The notes below the pieces were generated by a model. That model was not told the origin of the DNA. It worked only from the letters and a program-made list of their open reading frames with translations, and ran no database searches. A DNA stretch of 64,000 nt from Acinetobacter sp. ANC 4862 (lineage in GTDB: Bacteria; Pseudomonadota; Gammaproteobacteria; Pseudomonadales; Moraxellaceae). Position numbers and translations under genes: made by a program. Positions 16,901-25,964 of this stretch are shown here, piece by piece; position 1 is the stretch's first letter; every line of letters starts with the position of its first letter. The DNA lies in the NCBI RefSeq assembly GCF_004336635.1, contig NZ_SJXH01000011.1, forward strand, positions 23,907-87,906. Reading direction: 5' to 3'.

Positions 16901-18156
16901 AACACTGTTCCAGTGTCTAAAATTAAACTTATCGCTCGACTCTTAATCACTTTTGATGCATTTTTATCTGCATTATCAGTATGTCCACAACTCACACATT
17001 TAAACCTGTCTTGGCTTTTGCGATTATCGGGGTGAGTGTGGCCGCACAAAGCGCACTCCTGACTTGTATAAGCAGCTCGAACTTTAAATACAGCTTTATC
17101 TAATCTCTTGGCTTTGTACTTCACGTAATTTTCGATCATGTACCAGCCGACATTTAGGATTGCTTTATTTAATCCTGCTTTTGCTTTTGCCTTATTTGGC
17201 AAATAGCAACCTGATTCATCTTGCACAGGCTTTGGTTTTAACGTCATGTTTTGAGTATTTAATTTCTCAAAAATAAAGACCTTATTCTTTTCATTGCCGA
17301 CCAAGCTATGGCTTGTCTTGTGAGCAAAATCATTGCGTATATTGGCTTTTTTTGCGTGATGAGTAGCGATGCGATGTTTGGTTCTAGCTCTGCTATTAGA
17401 GCCTTTTTGCTGTCTGGCCAATTTACGTTGCAATCGCTTGATATAGCGATCCGCTTTAGCCATATGGTTCTTTTGTTTCTTTGAAAAATCATATTCCTGC
17501 TCATTGGTGCAAACAGGGATGGTTATACCACGGTCAATCCCAATCACGCATTCATTTAACTGCTCTTTGTTAAATCCATGTAAATATTCTAAATGTTCGC
17601 TAGGCTTAATTTCAGCAACATCATTTAGATCATCGTAGCAGAACGACACAAAGTATTGCCCACGTTCTTTACGAATGTAGAGAGACTTAGGTATTTGAAA
17701 ATGACTATGGGCTTTGAATTTTAAAAATCCAATATTATTTTTTTTAGCACCGATAAACAGGATGGTTTGACCAAATTGATCTTTCTCGAATCGGAACAAT
17801 TCACGAGTTAGGTAAATGCTACCTTTATCGGTTTTAGCCTTACGCTTTGGTCGACCACATAAACCTTTTTTAAAATTACTGAGTGTATTAAACCAATTTG
17901 TAGATGTATTTCTAAGGATTTGGCTGGGGCAATCCGACAACCAAGGGCTTAAATCTTTTGATTTAAAGTGGCTGTAGCTTTGGTCTTGAGTTAAGTAATA
18001 TTGCTTTATAATTGTAAATTTTTGAGCAAAAGTTCTGTAATACTTATCTTCATCACACTTGGCATTCCAAATGAATCTCGCACATCCCATCCACTGGCTC
18101 AGAATCAACTTCTGCTCTTCTGTTGGATATGCTCTAAATTTAACGCCTAAAATCAT
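16786..18156 (-). CDS. tnpB: TnpB, RNA-guided nuclease of IS200/IS605 family
   Basis: This 456-residue TnpB is the ancestor-like relative of Cas12; characterised members cut DNA using a guide RNA from the element end. The RuvC-like residues are all present: Asp208 in GIDRG, Glu297 in FIFEKLN and Asp397 in NADKNASK. A zinc ribbon uses Cys368, Cys371, Cys387 and Cys390. I start at the ATG at 18156 (MILGVKFRAYPTEEQK), the usual N-terminus; the longer frame to 18279 would overlap tnpA. The frame is intact although the partner tnpA is destroyed, which suggests selection for TnpB or recent decay. Confidence 0.9.
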   Translation of the reverse strand: MILGVKFRAYPTEEQKLILSQWMGCARFIWNAKCDEDKYYRTFAQKFTIIKQYYLTQDQSYSHFKSKDLSPWLSDCPSQILRNTSTNWFNTLSNFKKGLCGRPKRKAKTDKGSIYLTRELFRFEKDQFGQTILFIGAKKNNIGFLKFKAHSHFQIPKSLYIRKERGQYFVSFCYDDLNDVAEIKPSEHLEYLHGFNKEQLNECVIGIDRGITIPVCTNEQEYDFSKKQKNHMAKADRYIKRLQRKLARQQKGSNSRARTKHRIATHHAKKANIRNDFAHKTSHSLVGNEKNKVFIFEKLNTQNMTLKPKPVQDESGCYLPNKAKAKAGLNKAILNVGWYMIENYVKYKAKRLDKAVFKVRAAYTSQECALCGHTHPDNRKSQDRFKCVSCGHTDNADKNASKVIKSRAISLILDTGTVLVEDLLSSASGRGGSRKSVKGSALNRIVDEMSKEMSAT

Positions 18157-18240
18157 AAGTATTTTGCTATTTGGTTGCTGTAATTTTATACCAACCTCAA
18201 CCTTGAGTAAATTCAGTAAGTGAATAAAATATATAAATAG

Positions 18241-18697
18241 AGAACAGGGAAACGTTGTGTTTTTAAAAACCATGCTCACCTAGTATTTGTTACTAAATAT
18301 CGCAGAGTTGTTCTAACAAAAGAAATGTTGGATGCGCTCAGGGAGATAATAAAAGAAACTTGCGAACAAATGGATTGTGAACTTTTATATTTTAATGGTG
18401 AAGATGATCACCCCAACATCACCATTTCTAATTTAGCAGGAAAGCTAAAAAGCAAAAGCTCATATTTATTAAGAAGAGAAGTTTCTAGGACTTAATAACT
18501 GATGTTACGCAGTAAGTATATTTTTGAACATCTTCGCCACTACATATTGTGGTCGATTTTTTTAAAAATAGAATGGGGGCGTAACATCAGTTGATAAAAA
18601 CAAAATTGTGGGTCAATCATTTTTGGTTGCCTAGTTATTGTGTTGTATCTTGCAGTGGGCAAGCCTTGAAGTAGTAAAACAATACATAGAGAGTTAA
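18241..18697 (+). pseudogene. Decayed tnpA (Y1 HUH transposase) of the IS605-type element
   Basis: From 18241 the plus strand encodes RCVFKNHAHLVFVTKYRRVV and then EIIKETCEQMDCELLYFNGEDDH, the usual TnpA beginning. After DDH the segment that should carry the rest of the HUH motif is missing, and the frame goes straight to PNITISNLAGKLKSKSSYLLRRE. It stops at 18493-18495. After the 96-bp insertion the C-terminal part is recognisable in shifted frames: DKNKIVGQSF, then WLPSYCVVSCSGQA, then VVKQYIES. So there is an in-frame deletion, an insertion and at least two frameshifts. The protein cannot be functional. Confidence 0.85.
18497..18592. repeat. 96-bp MITE-like element with 14-bp perfect inverted repeats
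   Basis: AACTGATGTTACGC at 18497-18510 is repeated as its exact reverse complement at 18579-18592. The 68 bp between hold no gene. It sits in the middle of the broken tnpA, whose C-terminal coding resumes right after it, so it looks like a small inserted element. I see no clear target duplication and do not recognise the parent insertion sequence. Confidence 0.7.
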
Positions 18698-18843
18698 AGA
18701 TAGCCTCCCTCAATATCCCCAATAAAAAGATCGAAAAAATTAAGAGCTAAGAATGGCTTAACTCACCCTTAAAAGAGCGAGAATGCGTTACTATTTTTGT
18801 TCAAATAATTTTCACATAGATTAGAATGAAAAAAGGATAAACA

Positions 18844-19386
18844 GTGCTTCGTTTTATTTATGCATTATTACTTGGTTTTAGTGTGCTATGGATTTCCGCA
18901 TGTACATCAAGCCCTAAAAAGCCTTCCTCTACTCCGCTTCCATCTGCTCAGGTACAAAAGCTGAAAAGTATGCAGCTGAAATCGTCATTGCCTATTCCGG
19001 TAAAAAATATCAAAGCCAGACAGTTAAAGGATACCTGGGGGGCTTCCCGTAGTAGTGGCCGCACCCATGAAGGCATTGATATTATGGCTCCACGTGGAAC
19101 AAAAGTGCTGAGTGCCACAGAAGGTTTAATTGCTGACTTACGCAATAACAATTTGGGTGGTAAAGTGGTTTGGATTATGGGGCCTGGCGGAACCTGGCAT
19201 TACTATGCCCATCTGGATGAGCATAAACGCGGCTTAAATGTCGGTGATTATGTCAAAAAAGGTGATCTGATTGGCTATGTCGGCAATACGGGCAACGCAC
19301 GTCATACGGCACCGCATTTGCACTATGGTATTTACCTTGATGGTAAAGGTCGTGGTGTGGTCAACCCCTATCCTTATTTACGTTAA
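18844..19386 (+). CDS. M23-family (LytM-like) peptidase, lipoprotein
   Basis: This 180-residue envelope protein has a lipoprotein signal ending in LWISAC (cysteine about residue 20) and a C-terminal M23 zinc peptidase domain. The metal ligands are present in THEGIDI (His-x3-Asp) and HLHYG, with the upstream HYYAH histidine, so the enzyme is probably active and cleaves peptidoglycan cross-bridges. The start is GTG at 18844 with AAGGA 7 nt upstream. It is followed 17 bp later by a small conserved-type gene. It may serve cell separation; single-domain, short members like this are common in Acinetobacter. Confidence 0.9.
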   Translation: MLRFIYALLLGFSVLWISACTSSPKKPSSTPLPSAQVQKLKSMQLKSSLPIPVKNIKARQLKDTWGASRSSGRTHEGIDIMAPRGTKVLSATEGLIADLRNNNLGGKVVWIMGPGGTWHYYAHLDEHKRGLNVGDYVKKGDLIGYVGNTGNARHTAPHLHYGIYLDGKGRGVVNPYPYLR

Positions 19387-19403
19387 TTTTTTAGGAACTA
19401 TTC

Positions 19404-19649
19404 ATGTCAGAAGCGCTGATCAATCGTTTGGTCGAATTTGCTGAATCAGGCAATCAACAAAAAATTGTTTTGGCTGGACAAAGCCATCAAGGTTGGGTGA
19501 TGGAAATCACTGAGGAAGCGCTTTTGATTAGCACCGGTTTTGCCGAAAAAACGGGACAAGACATGTGGGTTCAATTCACTGACTTGCCCCAGGCAGAGCT
19601 TTATTATTGGGATAGTCAACAGGATCAGTGGGCTGAATTTAAGCTTTAA
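19404..19649 (+). CDS. Small hypothetical protein
   Basis: This is an 81-residue acidic cytoplasmic protein without signal peptide, cysteines or a motif I recognise. It has GGAAC upstream of its ATG and lies 17 bp after the M23 peptidase gene and 21 bp before tag, so it is probably in the same operon. The alternating hydrophobic pattern (KIVLAGQSHQGWVMEIT) suggests a small beta-rich fold. I give no function. Confidence 0.75.
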   Translation: MSEALINRLVEFAESGNQQKIVLAGQSHQGWVMEITEEALLISTGFAEKTGQDMWVQFTDLPQAELYYWDSQQDQWAEFKL

Positions 19650-19670
19650 GCCGCTTCAGGAGCATCAGAA

Positions 19671-20243
19671 ATGTCGATTCAACGCTGTGGTTGGTGCTCG
19701 AATGATGCTCTTTATATCGCTTATCATGATCATGAGTGGGGCAAAGCCAGTCATAATGAAGCGCATTTATTTGAAATGTTTTGTCTGGAAGGACAACAAG
19801 CAGGTTTGTCCTGGATTACCGTGCTGAAAAAGCGGGATAGCTATCGACAGCATTTCTTTCAATTTTCAATTGAAACCATTGCCTCATTTACAGATGAACA
19901 ACTTCAGCTGAAATGTGAAGATGCTAGTCTGATACGGCATATCGGCAAGCTCAAAGCCATTCGTGACAACGCTATTGCCTGGCAATATTTAACCCAAGAA
20001 TTAAAGCCACAACAGAGCAATGTCAGTGAATGGTTATGGAATTTTGTTGCACAGAAAACCCGATATAATGATGTACCGGACTATCGTCAGGCACCCGCCC
20101 AGACTGAAATCAGTATTGCCCTTTCCAAAGCCTTAAAAAAGAAGGGCTTTAAATTTGTTGGCCCCACCACCTGTTATGCTTTTATGCAGGCAGTCGGTAT
20201 GGTCGATGATCATGAAAACTATTGCTCTTTTAAATCATTTTAA
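19671..20243 (+). CDS. tag: DNA-3-methyladenine glycosylase I (Tag)
   Basis: This 190-residue base-excision repair enzyme releases 3-methyladenine from alkylated DNA. The N-terminus RCGWCSNDALYIAYHDHEWG carries the conserved cysteine and histidine of the zinc site and the substrate-pocket residues. EMFCLEGQQAGLSWITVLKKR holds the conserved glutamate, and VGPTTCYAFMQAVGMVDDH the C-terminal motif. Length matches the family. It follows the small hypothetical gene by 21 bp and precedes an alcohol dehydrogenase by 31 bp. Confidence 0.95.
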   Translation: MSIQRCGWCSNDALYIAYHDHEWGKASHNEAHLFEMFCLEGQQAGLSWITVLKKRDSYRQHFFQFSIETIASFTDEQLQLKCEDASLIRHIGKLKAIRDNAIAWQYLTQELKPQQSNVSEWLWNFVAQKTRYNDVPDYRQAPAQTEISIALSKALKKKGFKFVGPTTCYAFMQAVGMVDDHENYCSFKSF

Positions 20244-20274
20244 AACATCCACAAGATAATAAAAGGATTCTCTC

Positions 20275-21297
20275 ATGAGTAACAATATCATCCATGCCTA
20301 TGCCGCAATGAAAGCGGGTGCAGAACTTGAACCCTATCAATTTGATGCCGGAGAATTACAAGCGCATCAGGTTGAAGTCAAAGTTGAATATTGCGGTTTA
20401 TGCCATTCTGATGTTTCTGTAATTAATAATGAGTGGCGCTCTTCGGTTTATCCGGTAGTTGCAGGTCATGAAATTATTGGCATCATTACCCAGCTGGGTT
20501 CAGAAGCCAAAGGCTTGAAAGTGGGACAACGTGTTGGCATCGGCTGGACAGCAGAAAGTTGCCAGCACTGTGATTCTTGTGTATCTGGACAGCAAGTATT
20601 ATGTAGCGGTGGACAAACAGCGACCATTGTTGGACATGCTGGCGGTTTTGCTGACAAAGTGCGTGCCGGCTGGCAATGGATCATCCCCCTGCCTGAAGAT
20701 CTAGACCCAGAAAGTGCAGGCCCACTTCTTTGTGGGGGAATTACGGTATTTGATCCGATTCTTAAACATCAAATTCAAGCCACTCATCATGTGGGCGTGA
20801 TCGGGATTGGCGGTTTGGGGCATATGGCGATTAAACTGCTAAAAGCCTGGGGCTGTGAAATTACGGCCTTTACCTCCAGCTTAGACAAGACTGAAGAACT
20901 AAAAGCCATGGGTGCAGACCATGTGGTGAATAGCCGCGATTCTGCTGCGCTAAAAGCTCAACGCGGAAAATTTGATTTGTTACTCTGTACCGTGAATGTC
21001 ACTTTAGACTGGTCGGCCTACTTAAGCAGTCTGGCACCGCATGGCACCATCCATATGCTGGGTCTGGTTTTGGAGCCAATGCAAATTCCAGCCAGCATGC
21101 TGATTGGCGGCGCGAAATCGGTCACAGGTTCGCCAACAGGCTCCCCTGCCGCACTGCGTCAACTGCTCAAGTTTGCAGCGCGTAAAAATATTGCACCGCA
21201 AATTGAAGTCTTTCCGATGTCGCAACTTAATGAGGCAATTGAACATCTGCATTCTGGTAAAGCACGTTACCGGATTGTGTTAAAAGCTGATTTCTAA
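20275..21297 (+). CDS. Zinc-dependent alcohol dehydrogenase (YahK/CAD-like)
   Basis: This 340-residue medium-chain dehydrogenase of the cinnamyl-alcohol-dehydrogenase group reduces aldehydes with NADPH. The catalytic zinc site is CGLCHSDV with GHEIIG, and the structural zinc site is the four cysteines in [16 protein letters not shown]. The Rossmann motif [15 protein letters not shown] follows. It resembles E. coli YahK in order and length. A ribosome site (AAAGGATT) precedes the ATG. A strong terminator separates it from the convergent LysR gene. The natural substrate is not known. Confidence 0.9.
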   Translation: MSNNIIHAYAAMKAGAELEPYQFDAGELQAHQVEVKVEYCGLCHSDVSVINNEWRSSVYPVVAGHEIIGIITQLGSEAKGLKVGQRVGIGWTAESCQHCDSCVSGQQVLCSGGQTATIVGHAGGFADKVRAGWQWIIPLPEDLDPESAGPLLCGGITVFDPILKHQIQATHHVGVIGIGGLGHMAIKLLKAWGCEITAFTSSLDKTEELKAMGADHVVNSRDSAALKAQRGKFDLLLCTVNVTLDWSAYLSSLAPHGTIHMLGLVLEPMQIPASMLIGGAKSVTGSPTGSPAALRQLLKFAARKNIAPQIEVFPMSQLNEAIEHLHSGKARYRIVLKADF

Positions 21298-21321
21298 TTT
21301 TTATTTGATCCCGCTAAATTT

Positions 21322-21357
21322 AAATCTGCCTAGCCGCAATGGTTGGGCAGATTTTTT
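21322..21357. terminator. Bidirectional terminator between adh and lysR
   Basis: AAATCTGCC and GGCAGATTT pair over a 17-nt interior with a T-run on the plus strand and an A-run on the other side. It serves the two convergent genes. Confidence 0.8.
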
Positions 21358-21380
21358 TGGAAATTTCACCATTAAATTAC

Positions 21381-22271
21381 TTATAAATACACGGCTAACT
21401 TTTGTGCCAAAAACTCGATAAATAGACGTACACGTTTCGGCAGGTGTTCTTGTCGATAATAAACTGCATGGATTTTTTGATAATGCAGTTCAATTTGATC
21501 TTCAAATAAGGCTTTCAGGCGACCTGCCTGTAAATCTTCCTGTATCAAAAATCGGGATAAACAGGTAACTCCTACCCCTTGTAAAGCCAGTTGCCTCACA
21601 GTTTCACCATTAGAGGCTTTTATTTTGGGATGAGCAATAAAATCTTCAGCATTTAATTGGATCGGCCAGGTGTTTAAATGGGTCGGATGGCTAAAACCCA
21701 ATAAAATATGTGAGGCTAAATCCTCTGAGGATTGTGGTATGCCATGTTGTTCTAAATATGATGGACTCGCGACAATATATAAACGACTGCGGCACAACAA
21801 TTTGGCATGTAAGCTGGAGTCGTGCAATTCCCCAAAACGGATCGCAACATCAGTTTTATGTTCGAGCAAATCAATCACCTGATCATGATTACTCAGTTCA
21901 ATTTCAATATTCGGATATTGCTGCATAAACTCCTGAATTAAAGGCACAATCACATGCAAGATAAATGGTGTGGCAGAATCGACCCGAATCAGTCCGGAAA
22001 TATCACTGTTCGACTTCAGTAAAGCATCTTCGGCTTCTGCCAAGTCATTTAAAATTTTGCGGGCTTTGGCCAGAAACAGTTGTCCTTCCTGGGTCAGTTT
22101 CAGCTTACGTGTGGTACGTTCCAACAAGGTCACGTTCAGCTTGTTTTCCAGCCGTTGCAAGGCACGACTGACACCCGATGTGGTTTGTCCCAAACGTTCT
22201 GCTGCCATGACAATTGAACCACTATCGACGATAGTGACAAAGGCATGGAGTTCCTCAATGGTCGATTTCAT
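21381..22271 (-). CDS. LysR-family transcriptional regulator
   Basis: This 296-residue LysR-type regulator has an N-terminal winged helix-turn-helix (ELHAFVTIVDSGSIVMAAERLGQTTSGVSRALQRLE, residues 6-41) and a C-terminal substrate-binding-like domain. It is divergent from dkgB, with 116 bp between the start codons, and a symmetric LysR-type box lies in the gap. By the usual LysR rule it likely controls dkgB and the MFS gene behind it. The AcrR-like CRSRLYIVASPSYLEQHG stretch is typical of the group that regulates small oxidoreductases. Confidence 0.9.
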   Translation of the reverse strand: MKSTIEELHAFVTIVDSGSIVMAAERLGQTTSGVSRALQRLENKLNVTLLERTTRKLKLTQEGQLFLAKARKILNDLAEAEDALLKSNSDISGLIRVDSATPFILHVIVPLIQEFMQQYPNIEIELSNHDQVIDLLEHKTDVAIRFGELHDSSLHAKLLCRSRLYIVASPSYLEQHGIPQSSEDLASHILLGFSHPTHLNTWPIQLNAEDFIAHPKIKASNGETVRQLALQGVGVTCLSRFLIQEDLQAGRLKALFEDQIELHYQKIHAVYYRQEHLPKRVRLFIEFLAQKLAVYL

Positions 22272-22284
22272 CTTCCACTCATTT

Positions 22285-22301
22285 ATTGATTTTTAGTCAA
22301 T
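22285..22301. promoter_or_regulatory. Putative LysR-type operator
   Basis: ATTGA and TCAAT are arranged as a symmetric pair 7 bp apart, fitting the T-N11-A rule of LysR boxes. It is 14 bp upstream of the lysR start and 87 bp upstream of dkgB. Confidence 0.5.
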
Positions 22302-22387
22302 AATATTTTGCAAATTAACCTGTTTTTTAGCAACAATAAAAGCATCAAAATAATACCCATCTTAAAATTTAAATATTGAGTAAAACC

Positions 22388-23191
22388 ATGATTGTGCCAA
22401 AATTTGGTCTCGGAACTTTTCGCTTATCTGGACAGACCGTGATTGATTCTGTCAAGACTGCACTTGAAGTCGGTTATCGCGCAGTCGATACTGCGCAAAT
22501 TTATGCCAATGAAGCAGAAGTAGGACAAGCGATTGCCGAAAGTCAGCTCAATCGAAATGAGCTGTTTATCACCACTAAAATCTGGACAGACCATTATGCG
22601 CCGGAAAAACTGATTCCCAGTATAAAAGACAGTTTACGAAAACTGCGGACTGATGCCGTCAATCTCACCTTGATCCATTGGCCTGCACCTAAGTTAGGCA
22701 TATCCATTGCTGAAGTGATGCAAGCGCTACTTGAAGCCAAACAACAAGGCTTGACCGAGTATATCGGGATTTCCAACTTCAATATTGAACTGACTCAACA
22801 AGCAATTAACAGCATTGGTCTAGAACATATTGCGACCAATCAGATTGAACTCAGCCCCTATTTGCAAAATCATCGGCTTGTAGATTTTTTACAATCTCAG
22901 AATATCGATGTCACATCCTATATGACTTTGGCTTATGGCAAGGTATTGAATAACCCCGTCCTGCAAGATATTGCCGCACAGCATCAGGCTTCAACTGCAC
23001 AAATTGCTTTAGCATGGGCAATGCAGCAAGGCTTTGCCGTGATTCCATCTTCCACCAAACGCGAACATTTAATTGCCAATTTATTTGCACAAGAGATTCA
23101 ACTGACGAAAGATGAAATGTCAACCATTGCCCAACTCGACCGTAATGCACGTGAAATCAGTCCTGAACAACTTGCCCCGCTTTGGGATTAA
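22388..23191 (+). CDS. dkgB: Aldo/keto reductase, DkgB-like
   Basis: This 267-residue NADPH-dependent aldo/keto reductase has the same length as E. coli DkgB (2,5-diketo-gluconate/methylglyoxal reductase) and matches the E. coli protein as I recall it along its whole length ([50 protein letters not shown]). The tetrad is in DTAQIY, TTKIW and LIHWP. I prefer the ATG at 22388 over a TTG at 22376 because it matches the DkgB N-terminus. The MFS gene begins 9 bp after its stop, so both probably form one operon. Confidence 0.92.
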   Translation: MIVPKFGLGTFRLSGQTVIDSVKTALEVGYRAVDTAQIYANEAEVGQAIAESQLNRNELFITTKIWTDHYAPEKLIPSIKDSLRKLRTDAVNLTLIHWPAPKLGISIAEVMQALLEAKQQGLTEYIGISNFNIELTQQAINSIGLEHIATNQIELSPYLQNHRLVDFLQSQNIDVTSYMTLAYGKVLNNPVLQDIAAQHQASTAQIALAWAMQQGFAVIPSSTKREHLIANLFAQEIQLTKDEMSTIAQLDRNAREISPEQLAPLWD

Positions 23192-23200
23192 AATGAGCTG

Positions 23201-24376
23201 ATGAAAATTAACTTTCCTTTACTGGCTCTGGCTGTAGGTGCCTTTGCCATTGGCACCACCGAATTTTCTCCGATGGGTTTTCTACCTGAAATTGCACAAG
23301 ATCTGGAGATTTCAATTCCACGTGCCGGCATGCTGATCAGTGCCTATGCGTTTGGGGTGATGCTGGGTGCACCGCTGATGACTTTGTGGCTGAGTCGCTA
23401 TTCAAAACGTAAATCCTTAATTTTACTGATGGCGATTTTTACCATTGGCAATATTCTGGCAATGCTTGCGCCAAGCTATTTAAGTCTAATGGGCGCGCGT
23501 ATTATTACCAGTTTAAATCACGGCGCATTTTTTGGGATTGGCTCAGTCGTTGCAGCCAGTGTAGTACCGAAAGATAAACAAGCTAGTGCAGTCGCAATGA
23601 TGTTTATGGGGCTGACTATTGCCAATATTGGTGGTGTGCCACTGGCCACCTGGATTGGACAAAATATTGGTTGGCGCATGTCTTTCCTCGGGGTCTCTGC
23701 CCTTGGCCTCATTACCATGTTTGCTCTATGGAAAGCTTTGCCTGAAGGTAAAACCAGTCATAAGCCTAATGTAAAACAGGAGCTTAAAGTCCTCACCCGT
23801 TTGCCTGTGGTTCTGGCCTTACTGACCACTGTGATGAGTGCAGGTGCGATGTTCGCCTTATATACCTATATTGCGCCCAGCTTAAAAAGCTTTGCCCAAG
23901 CTTCACCTGAAATGATCACCCTGATGCTGGTACTGATTGGAATCGGTTTTTCTGTTGGTAATCATTTGGGCGGTAAATTTGCCGATCTGTCTTTAGATAA
24001 AACCCTGATTGGATTTTTACTGCTGTTAATTGTGATGATGTTGCTGTTCCCTGTTTTGGCCACTACAACTCTAGGGGCAGCAGTTGCATTGATTATTTGG
24101 GGGATTGCTGCTTTTGCCGTAGTTCCTCCACTGCAAATGCGAGTGATGTCGGTCGCACATGATGCGCCTGGTTTGGCTTCTTCAGTGAATATTGGTGCCT
24201 TTAACTTGGGTAATGCTTTAGGCGCGATTGCGGGAGCCAGTGTGCTGAATATAGGTCTCAGCTATACATCAGTTTCATTTGCCGGTGCGGGATTGAGTGT
24301 ACTGGCGTTGCTGTTGGTGTTGATTCAGATGAAACTTGCGTCTAATAAAGCAGTGGATTATCAGCCCTGCGCATAA
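23201..24376 (+). CDS. MFS exporter, YdhP/AraJ-like
   Basis: This 391-residue major facilitator transporter has twelve predicted membrane helices. The start LALAVGAFAIGTTEFSPMGFLPEIA is the signature of the drug:H+ antiporter DHA1 subgroup containing YdhP and AraJ, and the loop SRYSKRKSLILLM fits motif A. It follows dkgB by 9 bp. It is likely an exporter of sugars or aromatic compounds, but substrates for this branch are poorly known. A hairpin terminator follows. Confidence 0.9.
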   Translation: MKINFPLLALAVGAFAIGTTEFSPMGFLPEIAQDLEISIPRAGMLISAYAFGVMLGAPLMTLWLSRYSKRKSLILLMAIFTIGNILAMLAPSYLSLMGARIITSLNHGAFFGIGSVVAASVVPKDKQASAVAMMFMGLTIANIGGVPLATWIGQNIGWRMSFLGVSALGLITMFALWKALPEGKTSHKPNVKQELKVLTRLPVVLALLTTVMSAGAMFALYTYIAPSLKSFAQASPEMITLMLVLIGIGFSVGNHLGGKFADLSLDKTLIGFLLLLIVMMLLFPVLATTTLGAAVALIIWGIAAFAVVPPLQMRVMSVAHDAPGLASSVNIGAFNLGNALGAIAGASVLNIGLSYTSVSFAGAGLSVLALLLVLIQMKLASNKAVDYQPCA

Positions 24377-24402
24377 AATTCATCTCACTATATATCCAAG
24401 AG

Positions 24403-24427
24403 AAAAGTCCGCATCATGCGGACTTTT
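24403..24427. terminator. Bidirectional terminator
   Basis: AAAAGTCCGCA and TGCGGACTTTT form an 11-bp perfect stem around TCA, between the convergent MFS and START-domain genes. Confidence 0.9.
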
Positions 24428-24439
24428 TAGTGTTATGGA

Positions 24440-25084
24440 TTAACGCAAAGCTTCGGGCAAGGCAGTAATACTGGATGGCTTACTCAGTTCCGTTTTCATT
24501 TTTTGCAACATCTGATAAGGTTGCTGCTGTACAAACATATTCACAAAGCTTAAAGGAATGGCGCCTTCGGGATTGGCATAACCATAAGTGGAAACTTTAG
24601 TTTTATTATTGGCGAGTTTTTGAAAGGTCCAATCGCCTTCGTAATGGGTTAAACGTACATAATCCGGATTTTTGGCATAGCCTTTGTCGACCGCTTTATT
24701 TTTAATCGTGATGATACCTTGGGCATCTTTCATGATTTTGCCTTGTACCACTAAATCACGATCTTTTAGCGGAAAAGGGAAATCCAGCACCATATACAAT
24801 AAAAATTCGCCTTTTTTGTCATCCCGCGAAAGGACTTTGATACTCCCCATATATGGCACCCATTGCACTGCATGGTCAATATCTAAAATCAGATTAACCG
24901 CTTTTTCTAAAGGGCTATCGTAAGTCGTTTCAGCTTTGTATATAAACACCGGGTTTTGACTATTTTGAAAGGTCCAAACTTTAATATTGTTTTTATTAAT
25001 ACTGAGCTTGGCATTATCCACAGGTTTAGCCTGTACTGTAGCCAACATTGCCACAGCACAAGCCATCAATATCACTTTTTTCAT
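24440..25084 (-). CDS. Secreted START-domain protein
   Basis: This 214-residue protein has an N-terminal signal peptide (MKKVILMACAVAMLATVQA) and a START/SRPBCC fold, which binds lipids or other hydrophobic ligands. Recognisable parts are SPLEKAVNLILDIDHAVQWVPYMGSIKVL and LVLDFPFPLKDRDLVVQG, common in this bacterial START group. It is expected in the periplasm. It follows dapB by 58 bp on the same strand without a clear terminator between them, so it may share a transcript. The ligand is unknown. Confidence 0.87.
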   Translation of the reverse strand: MKKVILMACAVAMLATVQAKPVDNAKLSINKNNIKVWTFQNSQNPVFIYKAETTYDSPLEKAVNLILDIDHAVQWVPYMGSIKVLSRDDKKGEFLLYMVLDFPFPLKDRDLVVQGKIMKDAQGIITIKNKAVDKGYAKNPDYVRLTHYEGDWTFQKLANNKTKVSTYGYANPEGAIPLSFVNMFVQQQPYQMLQKMKTELSKPSSITALPEALR

Positions 25085-25142
25085 TCCGTTGAGCTTCTTA
25101 TTTTAATTTTGCTGTATTGTTATAAATGATTTTGACGATTTT

Positions 25143-25964
25143 TTACACCTGAATATCGTTAAATCCAAGTACATCTTTCATGTCATATTTACGCGCCTCA
25201 CGGCCCACCACCCAAGCTGCAGCACGGATTGCACCTGAAGCAAAGTTCATGCGATTAGTCGCTTTATGGGTAATTTCAACACGTTCACCATCAGCAATAA
25301 ACATGGCGGTATGCTCACCCACAATATCGCCACCACGAATCGTCTGGAAACCAATGCTTTTACGCTCACGTGGACCGGTATGACCTTCACGGCAATATAC
25401 AGCATCTTCTTTAAGGTCGCGACCCAAAGCACCTGCAATTGCCTCACCCATCATCAGGGCTGTACCCGATGGCGCATCCACTTTATGGCGGTGATGTGCT
25501 TCGATTACTTCAATATCGACCGTGTCACCAAATACTTTTGACGCAAGTTCCAACAGTTTGATTGAAACATTGACACCGACAGAATAGTTCGCGGCATAGA
25601 CCACCGGGGTTTGGGTTGCGCTTTCATCAAGAAAGGCTTTTTGTTCATCGTTCATGCCGGTCGTACCGATCACAATGGCCACGCCCGCCTCACGGCACAA
25701 TTTTAAATGCTGGGCAGTTGCAAGCGGTGCAGTGAAATCCACCACCACGTCGCAGTCTTTTAATACGTCTTGCAGATTGCCAACAATCTTCACTCCCACT
25801 GCACCAATACCGGCAACCTCGCCTGCATCTGCACCAATCAAGCTGCTTTCAGGACGCTCAACCGCTGCGGCAAGCTGATAACCTGCTTCTTTAACGGCTT
25901 GAACAAGGATGCGTCCCATACGACCGCCTGCACCCAATACACCAATGCGTGGAGCTGCTGACAT
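25143..25964 (-). CDS. dapB: 4-hydroxy-tetrahydrodipicolinate reductase DapB
   Basis: This 273-residue cytoplasmic enzyme is in the lysine/meso-diaminopimelate pathway, using NAD(P)H to reduce the product of DapA. The N-terminal Rossmann motif is [11 protein letters not shown], and the signature [22 protein letters not shown] carries the catalytic histidine and lysine. Length is normal. Its original upstream neighbour was probably dnaJ, now separated from it by a tnpB element. No aspartate-pathway genes are adjacent. Confidence 0.96.
   Translation of the reverse strand: MSAAPRIGVLGAGGRMGRILVQAVKEAGYQLAAAVERPESSLIGADAGEVAGIGAVGVKIVGNLQDVLKDCDVVVDFTAPLATAQHLKLCREAGVAIVIGTTGMNDEQKAFLDESATQTPVVYAANYSVGVNVSIKLLELASKVFGDTVDIEVIEAHHRHKVDAPSGTALMMGEAIAGALGRDLKEDAVYCREGHTGPRERKSIGFQTIRGGDIVGEHTAMFIADGERVEITHKATNRMNFASGAIRAAAWVVGREARKYDMKDVLGFNDIQV

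Larger units (their letters stand above)
16744..18697 (-). mobile_element. IS605-type element: intact tnpB, decayed divergent tnpA
   Basis: The right end is defined on the minus strand by a stem (CTTGTTGC/GCTGCGAG) followed by TAGTTCA, finishing at 16744. Inside are tnpB (minus strand) and, divergently, a broken tnpA (plus strand), the layout of the IS605 group. The left end lies somewhere past the tnpA remnant, between about 18698 and 18760, and I cannot fix it. A 96-bp inverted-repeat insertion at 18497-18592 splits tnpA. The element can no longer supply its own transposase. Confidence 0.8.

Noticed and set aside
18157..18279. Longer TnpB frame starting at 18279
   Set aside because: The canonical TnpB N-terminus begins at 18156 and the extension overlaps the divergent tnpA.
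18540..18722. Open frame of 60 codons on the minus strand
   Set aside because: It runs through the MITE-like repeat and antisense to the tnpA remnant, and has no recognisable product.
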